Assembly: GCF_000377765.1 (NCBI RefSeq)
Contig: NZ_KB898676.1
Span: 1 to 64,000 of the forward strand
DNA length: 64,000 bases
Reading direction: 5' to 3'
Source: Gracilibacillus lacisalsi DSM 19029
Lineage (GTDB): Bacteria > Bacillota > Bacilli > Bacillales > Amphibacillaceae
This document shows positions 24,234 to 33,131 of the stretch, one piece after another. Position numbers and translations under genes: made by a program. Each line of letters starts with the position of its first letter. Positions within the stretch are counted from its first letter, which is position 1. Under the pieces are notes generated by a model that ran no database searches, was not told the origin of the DNA, and saw only the letters and a program-made list of their open reading frames with translations.

Positions 24234-26977
24234 TAATCTTCTTCGGGCTCATCTTGTTGTTGCTCATTTTGATCTGACTGCTCATCTTGATTTTGCTCAT
24301 CATCATCAGATTGTTCATCACCTTCATTTGGTTGTTCCTCTTGCCCTTCGTTTTCTTGGCCATTCTCGGGTTCTTCCTCATTACCCATTCCCTGTGTAGA
24401 AACTTGAACACTTGCAGAAGGTCCTCGTACACCGTTATTCTTTAGGAATGGAGTAACATGAATGGTATAGTTCTTATTAGGTTCAAGCTGAGTTATATTG
24501 ACAGATTTTTTATTCGTGTTAAATTCATCAATCGTCTGACCACCATCTTGTACGACAATTTCAAATTCAATCGGACCATTCTGATCGTATTCCCAGCTTA
24601 TTAATGCTGATCGGTTTGCAGGATCAAAAGTTTGATTTAGCTGGCTGACTTGTGGAAGCTCATCCGCTTCATCTTCAGGAACCTCAACGGTAACTGTTTT
24701 AGGATCACTTTCCATATCATCATTTACTGCAATAACTTCAATGGTGTATGTTTTTCCTTTATCCACATTAGAAATTTCTACTTCTTTGTTGCCAGTTGTT
24801 GTTAAATCATTTAAGGATCCATCTGTTCCAGCTGAAACTTTGAATTCTACATCGTCTTCTTCATGATCCCATTTTGCTGTAATGCTTTCACTTTCCTCAT
24901 CATAGGAAGCACTTAGATTAGTTACTGGTTCTAGTTCATCAAATTTTTCAGAGACGGCATCAGGTTCTGTTCCTTTTACGAATAACTCTGTCACAATTTC
25001 AGAATCTGGTGTATATTCACTTGGTCGTTTAGCTGGGTTTGATCCTTTTTCAACTTGTACTTCCACTACAGAATCTGGTTTCACAAAGTCTTCTGTCTCC
25101 ACATCCTGAGAAATAAAACTCATCGTCTCTCTAAACAAGTCATGTGCAATCTTCGTATTATTAAGTGCTTTCCGCTCATCATAGCCGGTCCATACAGCAA
25201 CTGTGTAATTGGTTGTATATCCTGCAAACCATGAATCAGGGCTTCCGCCACCTTCCTCATCAGGAAGGTTAGTAGTCCCAGTTTTACCAGCCATAGGTAA
25301 GCCTGAAACATTAGCTCTTGTACCAGTACCTTCTCTGACAACAGATTTTAACATATCGGTTATCATATAAGCAGTATAATCGGACATCGCGACAGTTGAT
25401 TTGGATTCTAATTCATCTGATCTTCTGTCTGAATAATCTACTTTGATAACGGAGAAAGGTTCATGATACACACCTTCATTTCCGAAAGCTGTATATGCAC
25501 CAGCCATTTCTATTGGTGTAACACTTGAACCAGACCCTCCGATTGCATCAGTCAGTGTAAAATCTGATTCAAAGTCCATGCCAATACCTTCTGCAAATTT
25601 CTTAGCATTGTCATAACCGACTTCGTCTAATGTCTTAACAGCAGGAACATTTAAGGACTGTTCTAGAGCATAGCGTATGGACATCCACCCTTGATAATTA
25701 CGAGTCCAATTTCGAACAGAAGAATCTGTACCTGCAATTGGATATGGTTTATCATCATTTATTTGGTGATAAGTAGACCATTTTAATTCCTCGATAGCTG
25801 GGCCATAGGCAACAATTGGTTTCATGGTTGATCCGCCTTGTCGTCCATCACCATCTATAGCGTAGTTCCAACCATCATTTTCACGGTTTCTACCTGGGCC
25901 AATTGCTCTGATAGCCCCTGTTTTTGTATCAAGAACTGTTAAACCAACTTGCATATCTTCATCATCACTATAGTCTATCGGGTTATCGTCTGCATCACTT
26001 AATAAAAATTCGACATGTTCTTGTGCATCTGGGTCTAGTGTGGTGTAGACATCTAAACTATCTTTATAAATATCCGCACCTGTCTTTTCGTTGACTTCTT
26101 TGCGTACTTGTTGAATAAATCCTTCATATTTGACAAAATCAGGCTTCTTCGATGTTAGCAATTCTTCAATATTGACTTCCCTTGCTTCATCTGCTTCTTC
26201 TTCACTAATTTTATTATGCTGCACCATATAGTTAAGTACAGTATTCATTCTTTCTTTCGTTAAATCAGGGTTAACAAATGGATCATAGGCTGTTGGTCGT
26301 TGTGGTAAACCAGCTAAGATTGCCGCTTCTGCAAGCGTTAAATCATTAAGGTCTGTTTTACCAAAGTATATTTCTGCTGCCATAGCTACACCATAAGCAC
26401 CAGAACCATAATAGATCTTGTTCACATACATTTCCATAATCTCTTCTTTGGAATACACTCGATCTAATTGTAATGCAAGCCACTGTTCTTGTACTTTCCG
26501 TTTCAATTTTTTATCATTTGTTAGGAATGAGCCCTTCACAACCTGCTGGGTAATGGTACTTGCACCTTGAGCCCCAAATCCCTCTCGGAAGTTTGCAATA
26601 ACAGCTCCGCCGATTCTCCTGAAGTCAATCCCGATATGATCATGGAATCGAACATCTTCTGTAGCTAAAATCGCGTTCAATAGTACAGGAGGCATGTCAT
26701 CATATTCTATTTTTGTTCTTTTCTCTGCTCCTAGTTTTGCAAACACCTCACCATTAATGTCATAAAGGTTAGTAGATGCAGGATCCGCCAATAAATCAGC
26801 GTCTAAGTCTGGCGCCGTAGCAATATAATACGTAAATAATGCGCCAATACCTAAACCGATAACTAGAACGGCGATTAGTGCATATTTCATTATTTTTTTC
26901 CACATTGGTTTGCTTTTTGTATTTTTTTGTTTTAATTGTTTTCTTCTTTCAACTCTTGATTGGCTTTTATCTGCCAT
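24233..26977 (-). CDS. ponA: Class A penicillin-binding protein 1
   Basis: A 914-residue bifunctional peptidoglycan synthase. Short cytoplasmic tail, one membrane helix (YALIAVLVIGLGIGALFTYYI), GT51 glycosyltransferase (ILATEDVRFHDHIGIDFR, QGASTITQQVVK), then a transpeptidase with SxxK (GSTMKP), SxN (EQSLNVP) and KTG (AGKTGTTN). Two fibronectin III-like domains follow and then a ~50-residue tail almost purely of E, D, Q, N, G. The tail is longer and more acidic than I would expect for B. subtilis PBP1. ATG 26977 follows GGAGGAACTACAA and overlaps the end of recU. Confidence 0.95.
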   Translation of the reverse strand: MADKSQSRVERRKQLKQKNTKSKPMWKKIMKYALIAVLVIGLGIGALFTYYIATAPDLDADLLADPASTNLYDINGEVFAKLGAEKRTKIEYDDMPPVLLNAILATEDVRFHDHIGIDFRRIGGAVIANFREGFGAQGASTITQQVVKGSFLTNDKKLKRKVQEQWLALQLDRVYSKEEIMEMYVNKIYYGSGAYGVAMAAEIYFGKTDLNDLTLAEAAILAGLPQRPTAYDPFVNPDLTKERMNTVLNYMVQHNKISEEEADEAREVNIEELLTSKKPDFVKYEGFIQQVRKEVNEKTGADIYKDSLDVYTTLDPDAQEHVEFLLSDADDNPIDYSDDEDMQVGLTVLDTKTGAIRAIGPGRNRENDGWNYAIDGDGRQGGSTMKPIVAYGPAIEELKWSTYHQINDDKPYPIAGTDSSVRNWTRNYQGWMSIRYALEQSLNVPAVKTLDEVGYDNAKKFAEGIGMDFESDFTLTDAIGGSGSSVTPIEMAGAYTAFGNEGVYHEPFSVIKVDYSDRRSDELESKSTVAMSDYTAYMITDMLKSVVREGTGTRANVSGLPMAGKTGTTNLPDEEGGGSPDSWFAGYTTNYTVAVWTGYDERKALNNTKIAHDLFRETMSFISQDVETEDFVKPDSVVEVQVEKGSNPAKRPSEYTPDSEIVTELFVKGTEPDAVSEKFDELEPVTNLSASYDEESESITAKWDHEEDDVEFKVSAGTDGSLNDLTTTGNKEVEISNVDKGKTYTIEVIAVNDDMESDPKTVTVEVPEDEADELPQVSQLNQTFDPANRSALISWEYDQNGPIEFEIVVQDGGQTIDEFNTNKKSVNITQLEPNKNYTIHVTPFLKNNGVRGPSASVQVSTQGMGNEEEPENGQENEGQEEQPNEGDEQSDDDEQNQDEQSDQNEQQQDEPEED

Positions 26978-27578
26978 TTGTAGTTCCTCCGTTCTCCATA
27001 TAATACTTGTCAATCACAGCCAAGTAATCTACTTTTGCTTGAAATCGAATTGGTATTATATAACCTAGCTTTTTCACAGTTTCATAACGAATAGATTTCC
27101 TACCACCTTTGAACTGCTGATCCCAATAGGGAAATAACTGCTCAGCAGGGAATAGGAATGTTTCTTGACTTAAACTAAAACGAATTAATAGAAAGCAGAT
27201 TCCTCCATGATCCACTATTTGTTTCATATGATCTATCTGATGCTGATGAATGTTATGAAGTGGTAAGGAATGTTTATTCTTTGTTTCCTTTGCTTCAAAG
27301 TCTATATGCTTTCCTTTATATATACCATTATAATCCGTTGTCGACGCCTGTTTAAAGTAAGCTTCTTTAATAACTGCTGCACTTCTCTTTGGATAATCCA
27401 CATGTACAATTTGAACTGGTGTTGGTTTCTTATGAATAATCGCAATATCGTGAGCTAAATAATATTGATTCGTATCATTTATATCATCTTCCAATGACAT
27501 GCCACGGTTACTGTATACAGTTTGATTAGATTTAAGTTTAGTATAAGCTGATGACTTTTTTCCATTTGGATACTGCAT
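26967..27578 (-). CDS. recU: Holliday junction resolvase RecU
   Basis: A 203-residue PD-(D/E)xK-fold endonuclease that resolves recombination intermediates and helps segregation. Visible features are the N-terminal YSNRGMSLEDDINDTNQYY, HVDYPKRSAAVIKEAYFKQ, the active-site STTDYNGIYKGKHIDFEAKE (Asp, Glu-x-Lys) and HQIDHMKQIVDHGGICFLLIRF. Its ATG follows AGGAGGGAGTCT. It is the upstream gene of the recU-ponA operon, the same as in B. subtilis. Confidence 0.96.
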   Translation of the reverse strand: MQYPNGKKSSAYTKLKSNQTVYSNRGMSLEDDINDTNQYYLAHDIAIIHKKPTPVQIVHVDYPKRSAAVIKEAYFKQASTTDYNGIYKGKHIDFEAKETKNKHSLPLHNIHQHQIDHMKQIVDHGGICFLLIRFSLSQETFLFPAEQLFPYWDQQFKGGRKSIRYETVKKLGYIIPIRFQAKVDYLAVIDKYYMENGGTTNGR

Positions 27579-27768
27579 AGACTCCCTCCTATATCATCAG
27601 GCACATCCATCATATCATGGATAGATACATCATACGCTAAGCAACTAAAATCTTCAATCAAAATGTACATGAAAAGCTTGCTGGAACAGCAAATCCCTAA
27701 CTTAAAGTTTCGAAAATCGTAACATTTATGTGGGGGCTAAATGTATAAATTATATGATTAGCTCGTAA

Positions 27769-27803
27769 AAAGTCGACATTACGAGAAGCAATGTCGACTT
27801 TTG
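27769..27803. terminator. Hairpin between the recU upstream region and the small basic gene
   Basis: AAAGTCGACATT pairs with AATGTCGACTTT around a nine-base loop with A/T runs both sides. It directly follows the 37-residue minus-strand gene, whose terminator it probably is. Confidence 0.82.
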
Positions 27804-27805
27804 TT

Positions 27806-27919
27806 CTAAGTTGATGGACGATTTGGTCCATTTAATTTTTTGTCATTTTGCGTCGGTATATCTTTGTTTTGCTGCTTTTCCCGCACATTATTCATCTTTC
27901 GTTTTTTGTTCACACGCAT
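27806..27919 (-). CDS. Small basic protein, 37 residues, unknown
   Basis: Minus-strand frame with an excellent ribosome binding site (AAGGAGGG six bases before ATG) and its own terminator immediately after the stop. The product is hydrophilic and lysine/asparagine/glutamine-rich, ending DKKLNGPNRPST. Size, composition and place near spore genes suggest a small spore-core-type protein, but I do not recognise the family. The gap between recU and the next plus-strand gene holds nothing else clear. Confidence 0.65.
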   Translation of the reverse strand: MRVNKKRKMNNVREKQQNKDIPTQNDKKLNGPNRPST

Positions 27920-28073
27920 CACAATCCCTCCTTTGGTTATAGTTTGACTCTTTTTGTATAAATCATACGTATATTGGAAAGTTAATGTCAGCTTATTTCT
28001 AGTTTTGTCAAGGAAAAGGAATTTCAGACCTTCTAATCGAATACAGTTAATAATATAATGAGGAGGGATATGT

Positions 28074-28241
28074 ATGCATAATAATCAAACTATTTTTTCA
28101 AAAGAAGCGTGCGAAAAGAAGTTAACTGAATTAATGGCACTTGTTGAACAAATCGAGCAACAATGGGAATTTAAAACGAATAAGGAGACACAAAGTCAGT
28201 ATTGGCCAGTTAATGAAATCTACAAGAAAGAGGGGGCATAA
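28074..28241 (+). CDS. Small protein, 55 residues, unknown
   Basis: ATG six bases after GAGGAGGG opens a 55-residue acidic, probably helical product (KKLTELMALVEQIEQQWEF), ending WPVNEIYKKEGA. It lies directly before yppE, where B. subtilis has small yppC/yppD genes, but I cannot match it to either with confidence. No membrane segment or motif. The strong ribosome binding site and closeness to yppE support a real gene. Confidence 0.65.
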   Translation: MHNNQTIFSKEACEKKLTELMALVEQIEQQWEFKTNKETQSQYWPVNEIYKKEGA

Positions 28242-28310
28242 TAGAATTATTTTACGAATCATGTTACAGTAATGGTGGCTATTAAAGGTACAGAAAGGCG
28301 GTTCAATAGT

Positions 28311-28667
28311 TTGTTACTGTTAACATATATAGAAGAATTAGAAAAAGAGTTAGTCAGGTTAAAAGAATATTATCTTACACATGAACGCCCAGAAAATAAA
28401 AGGGATCCGGATTTTTTTGCTTTTGTAAAGGAAAATACAGAACCAGTTTTTGAAACAGTAGATCAATGGTACGGTGAAGCTTTAAACTTTGTGAAAGATA
28501 GGGATGTTCATGTCCATCCTCAACAGATTGAGTCGACAGAAGAAAATATAAAATTATTGTTACTTCACAGTTATTATGTAGATGTAAAAAGAAAAAGATA
28601 TATGGAATTACATCAGTCTGTCATATATGTTTTCGATTTATTAAAAAACGATATCGATAATCATTAA
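28311..28667 (+). CDS. yppE: YppE, DUF1798 helical protein
   Basis: A 118-residue four-helix protein of the DUF1798 family: YYLTHERPENKRDPDFFAFV, the QIESTEENIKLLLLHSYYVD helix, and RKRYMELHQSVIYVFDLLKND align in order with B. subtilis YppE. Function unknown. TTG 28311 is preferred because AGAAAGGCGG lies nine bases before it and it gives family length; the ATG at 28272 has no ribosome binding site. Neighbour order (recU ... yppE ... cotD) matches B. subtilis. Confidence 0.8.
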   Translation: MLLLTYIEELEKELVRLKEYYLTHERPENKRDPDFFAFVKENTEPVFETVDQWYGEALNFVKDRDVHVHPQQIESTEENIKLLLLHSYYVDVKRKRYMELHQSVIYVFDLLKNDIDNH

Positions 28668-28699
28668 AAAAAGATCAATAGTATAGGTTGGTGTCTTAG

Positions 28700-28727
28700 A
28701 CAATCCTCCCAATCGTGACATACGCTA
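28700..28727 (+). promoter_or_regulatory. SigK-like promoter of the CotD-type gene
   Basis: AC at 28700-28701, 17 bases, then CATACGCTA (28719-28727), fitting the SigK -10 form CATA-n3-TA. It is about 32 bases upstream of the coat gene start. Confidence 0.6.
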
Positions 28728-28759
28728 GTATAGAATAATAAATAGTGAGGTGACTAGAA

Positions 28760-29068
28760 ATGAGACATCGAAGACCTTTTGGATGTGGAATGCCACCAGC
28801 ACCGACGGTTGTATATCCGACTAAGACTAACGAAGTGCACACTTGTAGTGAAAGTGAAGTAAAGCATATCCATCCGTCCCATACTACTTGTGTTAATCAT
28901 CATTTAGTGAAAAACACGCATTACTATCCACACACAACCTCTTATCAAAACACAGTTGATCAAGTCAATGTATATGGCGGACCTGGACCTATGCAAGGAC
29001 CATGGAATACACCAGGAAACCAACTTGGACCTGGCCAAGGTAATCAACCAAATATGATGCCTAGATAA
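28760..29068 (+). CDS. cotD: CotD-family inner spore coat protein
   Basis: A 102-residue protein rich in His, Pro, Thr and Gln. The core VKHIHPSHTTCVNHHLVKN and HYYPHTTSYQN matches CotD (HIHPQHTTNVNH... HYFPHT). The start, MRHRRPFGCGMPPAPTVVYP, and a Gly/Pro/Asn-rich tail are also typical. The product is a structural coat component deposited late in sporulation; the SigK-like promoter upstream agrees. It lies in the yppE-to-rnpB stretch as in B. subtilis. Confidence 0.88.
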   Translation: MRHRRPFGCGMPPAPTVVYPTKTNEVHTCSESEVKHIHPSHTTCVNHHLVKNTHYYPHTTSYQNTVDQVNVYGGPGPMQGPWNTPGNQLGPGQGNQPNMMPR

Positions 29069-29403
29069 GTTTTACGATCGATTCGTACCGCGATAATGGA
29101 ACGAACTATTATTTAATCCAACGTTTTTTCCGAATGAACTGTCATGATTTAATTCATGGCAGTTTTTTTGTTGAAAACCCCCATGGAAAGGGAAATAGGC
29201 AAGCTACATAACAAATGAATGCATATTCCTTATTTGATTGTTCCATACTATCAAAAAGAATGGCGAAATGCATATAGCAATAGAACTACACTTCATCTTC
29301 GAAAAGAATAATCATAAATGCACGTAGATTTTACTCCTGACAAATAGGATTAAATTATTCGGTAAGATTACTATATGTACCCAATTAATAGGGGAGAGAT
29401 ACG
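29069..29403. other. Non-coding gap between cotD and the SdhB-like gene
   Basis: Besides the cotD terminator, 29178-29205 (CATGGAAAGGGAAATAGGC) is a decayed fragment of repeat R1: compare CACGGAAAGGGAAGTGGGC at 15176. I see no gene or clear promoter in the rest. Confidence 0.6.
29138..29169 (+). terminator. Terminator of the CotD-type gene
   Basis: AACTGTCATGA pairs with TCATGGCAGTT (one G-U) and a run of seven T follows. Confidence 0.85.
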
Positions 29404-30144
29404 ATGGAAAATATTCAAGTAATTGTTCAAAGACAAGACGAACCGGACTCCAAGCCATATGAAGAAGAATTTCTAATTCCCTATCGTGCCAATATGAATA
29501 TCATCTCTGTTTTAATGTCGATTAGAAGTAATCCGGTTAATAAACAAGGCAAGCATACCTCACCTGTACAATGGGATATGAACTGTTTAGAAGAAGTTTG
29601 CGGAGCTTGCTCTATGATAATCAATGGTACACCACGACAGGCTTGTTCAACCTTGGTAGATCGGCTAGAACAACCAATTAGATTAAAGCCGATGGAGACC
29701 TTTCCAGTTGTACGGGATTTGGTCATTGAGAGGGAAAGAATGTTTCAAGCATTAAAAAGGGTACAAGCATGGATTCCAATAGATGGTACCTATGATATCG
29801 GCTCAGGGCCACGGATGGATGAATCAACACGTCAATGGGGATATGAGTTGTCGAAGTGTTTTACTTGTGGGGTTTGCTTGGAAGCTTGTCCTAATGTAAA
29901 CAGTAGTGCCGATTTTTTAGGGCCTTTTGTTTTTGCTCAAATTGATTTAAAAAATATACACCCAACAGGATCTATGCATAAACAAGATAGGCTTGAAGCA
30001 TTCATGGGGGATGGTGGACTGGAATCTTGTGGTAATTCTCAAAATTGTGTACAAGTCTGTCCGAAAGGGGTCCCATTAACTACGTCCATTGCAAAAATTA
30101 ATCGAGAAGCAACTTTTCAATCATTTCGTGAATTTTTTGGTTGA
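29404..30144 (+). CDS. sdhB: Succinate dehydrogenase iron-sulfur subunit, standing alone
   Basis: A 246-residue SdhB-type protein that carries electrons between the flavoprotein and quinone. All ligands are present: [2Fe-2S] C61, C66, C69, C81; [4Fe-4S] C152, C155, C158 with C162; [3Fe-4S] region C209, C215, C219. It is very similar to B. subtilis SdhB (NCLEEVCGACSM, KAFTCG-type region, GNSQNCVQ). However, no sdhA or sdhC is next to it; neighbours are cotD and a DUF1360 gene. It may be a second copy or a relocated single copy. RBS GGGGAGAG. Confidence 0.9.
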   Translation: MENIQVIVQRQDEPDSKPYEEEFLIPYRANMNIISVLMSIRSNPVNKQGKHTSPVQWDMNCLEEVCGACSMIINGTPRQACSTLVDRLEQPIRLKPMETFPVVRDLVIERERMFQALKRVQAWIPIDGTYDIGSGPRMDESTRQWGYELSKCFTCGVCLEACPNVNSSADFLGPFVFAQIDLKNIHPTGSMHKQDRLEAFMGDGGLESCGNSQNCVQVCPKGVPLTTSIAKINREATFQSFREFFG

Positions 30145-30215
30145 AAAATGTTTAAGTTACAATAATAATATTATGTTGACTAAATAAACATATTATGATC
30201 AACAGGGAGGAAAGC

Positions 30216-30581
30216 GTGAATAATTTAAATTGGCTAACGTATTTCATTATTATTTTGGCAAGCTACCGCTTAACTCATTTAATTGTATTTGATAAAATTA
30301 CAGAGTTTATTAGAAAACCATTTTTAAAAAAGGAAAAAGTAGTTGATGACAAAGGAAACGAGCATATTAAAAACGTTCCTACTTCGAAATTTGGTTATCT
30401 CCTGAACTGTTATTGGTGTGCAGGAGTGTGGAGTGCGATTATTATTGCAATCTCTTATATGTTTATTCCCTCTATTGCATGGCCCATTATTTTTATTTTA
30501 TCGATAGCTGGTGCACAAGCGATCATTGAAACCTTTGTAGGAGTAGGGACAAAGATTACGAAATGGTTTAGTGATCAATAA
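30216..30581 (+). CDS. DUF1360 family membrane protein
   Basis: A 121-residue protein with three or so membrane helices (YFIIILASYRLTHLIVFD, IIIAISYMFIPSIAWPIIFI) and the family motif NCYWCAGVW. B. subtilis YjcA of this family is made in sporulation; the biochemical role is unknown. GTG 30216 is chosen: AGGGAGG lies five bases before it, while the ATG at 30195 has no ribosome binding site. The charged segment FLKKEKVVDDKGNEHIKN is a loop between helices. Confidence 0.8.
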   Translation: MNNLNWLTYFIIILASYRLTHLIVFDKITEFIRKPFLKKEKVVDDKGNEHIKNVPTSKFGYLLNCYWCAGVWSAIIIAISYMFIPSIAWPIIFILSIAGAQAIIETFVGVGTKITKWFSDQ

Positions 30582-30803
30582 AGGGAGACTCATCAGTGAG
30601 AATTTTCCTTTGCTAAATTCAACGATACCTATCAGGAAATTAGCTAAGCTGATCCACTATGCGTTCTTTGACATGATCAATTGTAGTACGGTGGTTAGTG
30701 CCGTAATCAATGCTGTTTTTACTTGTTTCATGCGTTTTCAGTTCAGGTATTAGTAAATTCTGATGGTTGTAGTTCTAGATAGCAAGCTTTAAGGAGTTCG
30801 CGC

Positions 30804-31418
30804 ATGAAGAAAGGGATAATTGTAGTCATTTCATATGGAATTATTTTGTCGATAGCATACTTATTTCATGAACCGCTGTTAAATTGGTTAAACCAAAGTG
30901 ACCGGTCTCAGCTGCCATTGATGTGTTTTCTTGCCGTTCTATTCGGAATTATTCCAGTGGTTCCTTTTTCGGTTTTCGGTGCGTTAATGGGAGCTAAATA
31001 TGGAATTATAATGGGTGCAATGATTAATTGGATAGGTTCAGTCGGAGCATCTGCTCTCTTGTTCCTTTTTGCTCGTTTTGTTTTTGTAAAAGAGTTCCAA
31101 AAGCTGATTGCAAAGTTTAATAAGATTAAAAAGTTTGATGATTTGATAAGGCGTAATGCGTTTATCGCCGTATTAGTTAGTCGCATGGTTCCAATTATCC
31201 CACCACCTGTCATTAATATTTATTCCGGTTTAAGCGCTATGTCATTTCATACATACATTCTAGCAACCGCTATTGGCCAAATTCCTGGCATGATTGTTTA
31301 TGCCTTCATAGGGAATCAATTATTCGAATCGATTCAACATTTGCTAATAGGAGTCGGTATCTATTTAGTCTTCTTAATTCTGATAATACCTTTTTATCGT
31401 TGGTGGAGGACTAGTTAA
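30804..31418 (+). CDS. TVP38/TMEM64 (VTT domain, DedA-like) membrane protein
   Basis: A 204-residue polytopic protein with the VTT domain: VLFGIIPVVPFSVFGALMGA (re-entrant half-helix), GSVGASALLFLFARF, and SRMVPIIPPPVINIYSGLS with the conserved Arg and Pro-rich turn. Family members act in lipid transport or membrane homeostasis; the substrate here is unknown. ATG after AAGGAG at 30791-30796. It is followed by a phosphodiesterase-like gene, possibly cotranscribed. Confidence 0.85.
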   Translation: MKKGIIVVISYGIILSIAYLFHEPLLNWLNQSDRSQLPLMCFLAVLFGIIPVVPFSVFGALMGAKYGIIMGAMINWIGSVGASALLFLFARFVFVKEFQKLIAKFNKIKKFDDLIRRNAFIAVLVSRMVPIIPPPVINIYSGLSAMSFHTYILATAIGQIPGMIVYAFIGNQLFESIQHLLIGVGIYLVFLILIIPFYRWWRTS

Positions 31419-31466
31419 TGCTAATTTTTGAAGATGATTTATTACTGATGGAAGAGGGATTCTTTT

Positions 31467-33059
31467 ATGAAGGAAAGGAGATTAAACGTGTTAAAACTAT
31501 CTTTAGTTATTCTCATTATTTTGATGACACTTGTTCTTATTTATTTATATTTAATCCAACCAATCGTGAAAATAAATAAAGCAGATCAAGTTTCCGATTA
31601 TGCATCTAAACGTGTTGTCATGATTATTATAGATTCCATTATGGATGAACCTTTACAAGATGCTATTAGGAAAGGAAAAGCGCCTGCATTAGAATTTTTA
31701 ATTCATAATGGCAACTATTATCCAGATATGGTGAGTAGTTATCCAACTATGTCGGTAACCATTGACAGCACCTTGTTAACGGGTACCTATCCAAATGAAC
31801 ATAAGGTTCCTGCACTAGTCTGGTATGATGCACAAAATAAAAAGTTTATTAGTTACGGTAGTGCTAGAAAAGAAATAATGAAAGTTGGGGTAAAACAGGT
31901 TTTCCATAACAGTTTATTTGAACTAAATCACCATCACTTGAGTAGTGAAGTACAAACTATTCACGAAGAATTAAATGGACAGTCTGCATCGATAAATACG
32001 CTTATGTATCGGGCAAATCATAAACAACTGTTAAATGTACCGAGAATTTTAAAGCTGTCCGGTTTTTTAGAAAAAGGGGATTCGATCAATGGTCCTCAGT
32101 ATTTTTCTTACGGAATTTTATCAAAGCTAAACCCCAATAATCATCAGACACATTTTTGGCAGGGATTTGGCTTTAATGATGAGTTTTCAACTAAAGAACT
32201 TAAATATTTGATTGAGAAAAATTATTTGCCTTCTTATTCTCTTGTCTATTTCTCTGATAATGATAAGAAAGTACATAAAAATGGAGTAAAAGAAACGAAG
32301 GGGATAGAAGATGCTGATAAGCAATTGCAAGAAATCCTTAATAGTTATCCATCATGGGAAGAGGCAATACAGGATAATATATGGGTTGTAATGGGGGATA
32401 GCGGTCAAAGTGACATTGGAAAAGATAAAGAACAAGTATTAATTGATTTAAGGGAAATTCTAAAAGATTATCACATACATCAAATAAGTGGTCCGATTCA
32501 AGAACAAGATCAAATCGTTCTTGGGTTAAATGAACGCATGTCGTTTGTTTACCTGTTAGATAGTAATCTAGAGCAAGAGGATATAGCCACTCAATTAAAA
32601 ACCGATGAAAGGATTAATTTCATAGCATGGAAACAAGAAGATATGGTAAACGTTATTTCTGGTGACAAACAAGGGTTGCTTTCATTTAAACCAGATGGTA
32701 AATTCACTGATTCATATGGACAAAAATGGGAGATAGAAGGCAATGAAAAAATTCTAGATCTCTCTCTATCAAAGGATCAAAGGGTAACATATCAAGATTT
32801 CCCTGATGGACTCGCACGGTTATATAGTTCTTTTTATTCGCATTCAGGCAGGTATTTGATTGTAGACGCAAAACCTGGTTTTGAGTTTGTTGGCGAAGGC
32901 TCACCAACACATGTAAATGGTGCTAGTCATGGATCACTTTATAAGCATGATAGCTATTTCCCGATGATTGTAACGGGAACAGACCTCAAACCAGAACATA
33001 AGCGAATGGTTGATCTAAAAGAATGGATTTTAAAAATACTAAATGAAACTCGTCAATAA
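31467..33059 (+). CDS. Membrane-anchored alkaline-phosphatase-superfamily phosphodiesterase
   Basis: A 530-residue protein with an N-terminal anchor (LKLSLVILIILMTLVLIYLYLI) and an extracytoplasmic type I phosphodiesterase/nucleotide pyrophosphatase domain. Visible are the first metal Asp in RVVMIIIDSIMD, the nucleophile Thr in SYPTMSVTIDSTLLTG, the VVMGDSGQSD metal residues and the late His in THVNGASHGSL. Substrate unknown; nucleotide or phospholipid headgroup esters are likely by family. Two starts are possible: ATG 31467 (after GAAGAGGGA) or GTG 31488 (after AAAGGAGA); I keep the longer. Confidence 0.82.
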   Translation: MKERRLNVLKLSLVILIILMTLVLIYLYLIQPIVKINKADQVSDYASKRVVMIIIDSIMDEPLQDAIRKGKAPALEFLIHNGNYYPDMVSSYPTMSVTIDSTLLTGTYPNEHKVPALVWYDAQNKKFISYGSARKEIMKVGVKQVFHNSLFELNHHHLSSEVQTIHEELNGQSASINTLMYRANHKQLLNVPRILKLSGFLEKGDSINGPQYFSYGILSKLNPNNHQTHFWQGFGFNDEFSTKELKYLIEKNYLPSYSLVYFSDNDKKVHKNGVKETKGIEDADKQLQEILNSYPSWEEAIQDNIWVVMGDSGQSDIGKDKEQVLIDLREILKDYHIHQISGPIQEQDQIVLGLNERMSFVYLLDSNLEQEDIATQLKTDERINFIAWKQEDMVNVISGDKQGLLSFKPDGKFTDSYGQKWEIEGNEKILDLSLSKDQRVTYQDFPDGLARLYSSFYSHSGRYLIVDAKPGFEFVGEGSPTHVNGASHGSLYKHDSYFPMIVTGTDLKPEHKRMVDLKEWILKILNETRQ

Positions 33060-33131
33060 AAGGGAAAACACTTGTCAGAGTTTTTGCCCCAGCTGACCAT
33101 TAATGAAAGGAAGTAGACGGAGGAATATTGC

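Noticed and set aside
30582-30800. Short open frames on both strands between the DUF1360 and TVP38-type genes (minus-strand ELKTHETSKNSIDYG...)
   Set aside because: Neither has a usable start and ribosome binding site. It might be a decayed gene remnant, but I cannot name a parent.
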